From Maliibacterium massiliense (GTDB lineage: Bacteria; Bacillota; Clostridia; Christensenellales; Maliibacteriaceae): a stretch of DNA of 64,000 nucleotides. Position 1 is the first letter of the stretch, and each line of letters opens with the position of its first letter. The notes under the pieces are model-generated. The model worked only from the letters and a program-made list of their open reading frames with translations. It was not told the origin of the DNA and made no database searches. Shown in pieces: positions 63,178 to 64,000 of the stretch. A program made the position numbers and the translations under genes. The stretch covers positions 248,001-312,000 of the forward strand of contig NZ_LR026983.1 in assembly GCF_900604345.1 (NCBI RefSeq). The letters run 5' to 3'.

Positions 63178-63516
63178 GTGCCCGAGGATACCGCCGCACT
63201 GCGCGTGACACCGGACTTCTACATCGGCCAGGGCGAGGGGGCCATCACGCAAATCAGTCCGGTCAACCTCCATGTGCGCAACCTGTTTGCCGCCACCCTC
63301 GACAGCCTTGCGGAAGCGTACGCCCAGTCGCTTGCGCGGCTGCGCGCCCACAACCCCGGCATCAACCGGCTGATTCTCTGCGGCGGCAAGCTTTCCAAAG
63401 CCGAGCCGCTGCGCCAGCGCATCGCGCGGGCCACCGGCCTTGCGACCAGTTTCTCTCCCAACGAGGACGAGGCGCTCTACGGCTTGATGAAGCTTGCGCG
63501 CCGGGTAGAAAAATAG
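63178..63516 (+). pseudogene. FGGY-family sugar kinase, 3' part
   Basis: Continues the same reading frame after the TAG: VTPDFYIGQGEGAITQ, then the family's C-terminal ATP-binding motif LILCGGKLSKAEPLRQRIA and DEALYGLMKLA. No ribosome site precedes it, so it is unlikely to be translated alone. Together with the 5' part the protein would be about 436 residues. Confidence 0.78.
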
Positions 63517-63528
63517 TACATGGCATGC

Positions 63529-63567
63529 AAAACGCGCATCCACACTGTGTGGATGCGCGTTTTTTCT
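63529..63567 (+). terminator. Terminator of the sugar kinase gene
   Basis: AAAACGCGCATCCACA pairs with TGTGGATGCGCGTTTT, followed by TTC. Confidence 0.85.
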
Positions 63568-63675
63568 CTGCGCACGCCGCGCGATATCCGGCAGATACGC
63601 CTGCGGAGGTTTACCGCCGCGCAAGAGGAGCGAAAGGACCGCGCATAGATACGCGCGCTTTTTCTCGGATATTTA

Positions 63676-64000
63676 TTAGGCAGCCTGCCTGTTTTTCACC
63701 GCGCCAACCACATAGAGAATGGGCAGCACAGCACCCACAAGCGTGGTCCACTGGAAACCGCCGGAGAAGATGCTGATAACGTACAGCGCCAGGCAGATGA
63801 TGCCAAACACCATGCAGATGGTCGCTTTTTCCGGTTTATTTGCATTGATGATGCCAAGGATGCCGGTAATGAGCTCCAGCACGGCGGGAACGAGGGTGAG
63901 CAGCATGATGCCCACGCCCGCAGCGGCAGCGCCCGCGCCTGCTAGCGCGCCCGCTGCAGAGCCCACAAGAATCGTGGTGAAAAGCAGCGTGACCAGCGCA
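63676..64000 (-). CDS. Small membrane protein, 5' end outside window
   Basis: The frame is open to the window edge, so the true start is not visible. At least 107 residues with about three membrane segments (ALVTLLFTTILVGSAAGA, GIMLLTLVPAVLELITGILG, ATICMVFGIICLALYVISIF). No family recognised. Confidence 0.6.
   Translation of the reverse strand, partial: ALVTLLFTTILVGSAAGALAGAGAAAAGVGIMLLTLVPAVLELITGILGIINANKPEKATICMVFGIICLALYVISIFSGGFQWTTLVGAVLPILYVVGAVKNRQAA

Overview
The window looks like the chromosome of a GC-rich, spore-forming member of the Clostridia (Firmicutes), possibly an uncultured gut lineage. The evidence is an L20 leader before infC-rpmI-rplT, two T-box leaders, a CwlJ/GerQ-type germination pair, MocR-type control of pdxST, strong Shine-Dalgarno sites with several GTG and TTG starts, and wall-anchored surface proteins with clostridial-type sorting motifs. 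The species cannot be named from the sequence. Nearly all core genes lie on the minus strand.

Layout. 1-7.3 kb: a truncated comEC, a metallo-beta-lactamase-fold hydrolase, an ECF transporter S component, a TrmH-type RNA methyltransferase, rplT-rpmI-infC with an L20 autoregulatory leader and an apparent ATC start for infC, and thrS behind a threonine T-box. 7.3-14.1 kb: a compact aromatic operon, aroF-aroB-aroA-aroC-pheA-aroK-aroQ, preceded by a Phe/Tyr-rich leader peptide and an attenuator hairpin. 14.1-17.2 kb: pdxS-pdxT (vitamin B6) with a divergent pdxR-like MocR regulator. 17.2-18.1 kb: an AT-rich GNAT acetyltransferase flanked by degenerate repeats.

18.1-35.2 kb: a surface-protein region with a MucBP-like membrane-anchored protein, a giant SpaA/SdrD-type adhesin (about 3,920 residues, broken near its 5' end by a one-base frameshift), a SARP/BTAD-type regulator with a degenerate GGDEF-like tail, a YbjN protein and an unknown membrane protein. 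35.2-38.1 kb: an acyl-CoA synthetase and an XRE-cupin regulator behind a T-box. 38.2-44.8 kb: an NPQTG-type surface protein on the plus strand, a CAT-like acetyltransferase, DUF421 and DUF1622 membrane proteins, a tRNA-Leu(TAA) with a duplicated 3' flank, and a PfkB kinase.

44.8-52.8 kb: an AT-rich integrative mobilizable element of about 8 kb inserted at the 3' end of guaA. It carries an integrase and small excisionase-type protein, MobV relaxase, MobC-like protein, RepA-like ATPase, TnpV and an ArsR-permease-thioredoxin-KTR cargo. It appears to have separated guaA from its terminator. The GuaA itself has lost the catalytic part of its glutaminase domain.

52.8-64 kb: guaA, an Hpt protein and a hybrid histidine kinase, the GerQ-like/CwlJ-like pair, an M20 amidohydrolase with a membrane transporter, an HD-domain protein, an FGGY sugar kinase broken by an in-frame TAG, and a truncated small membrane protein.
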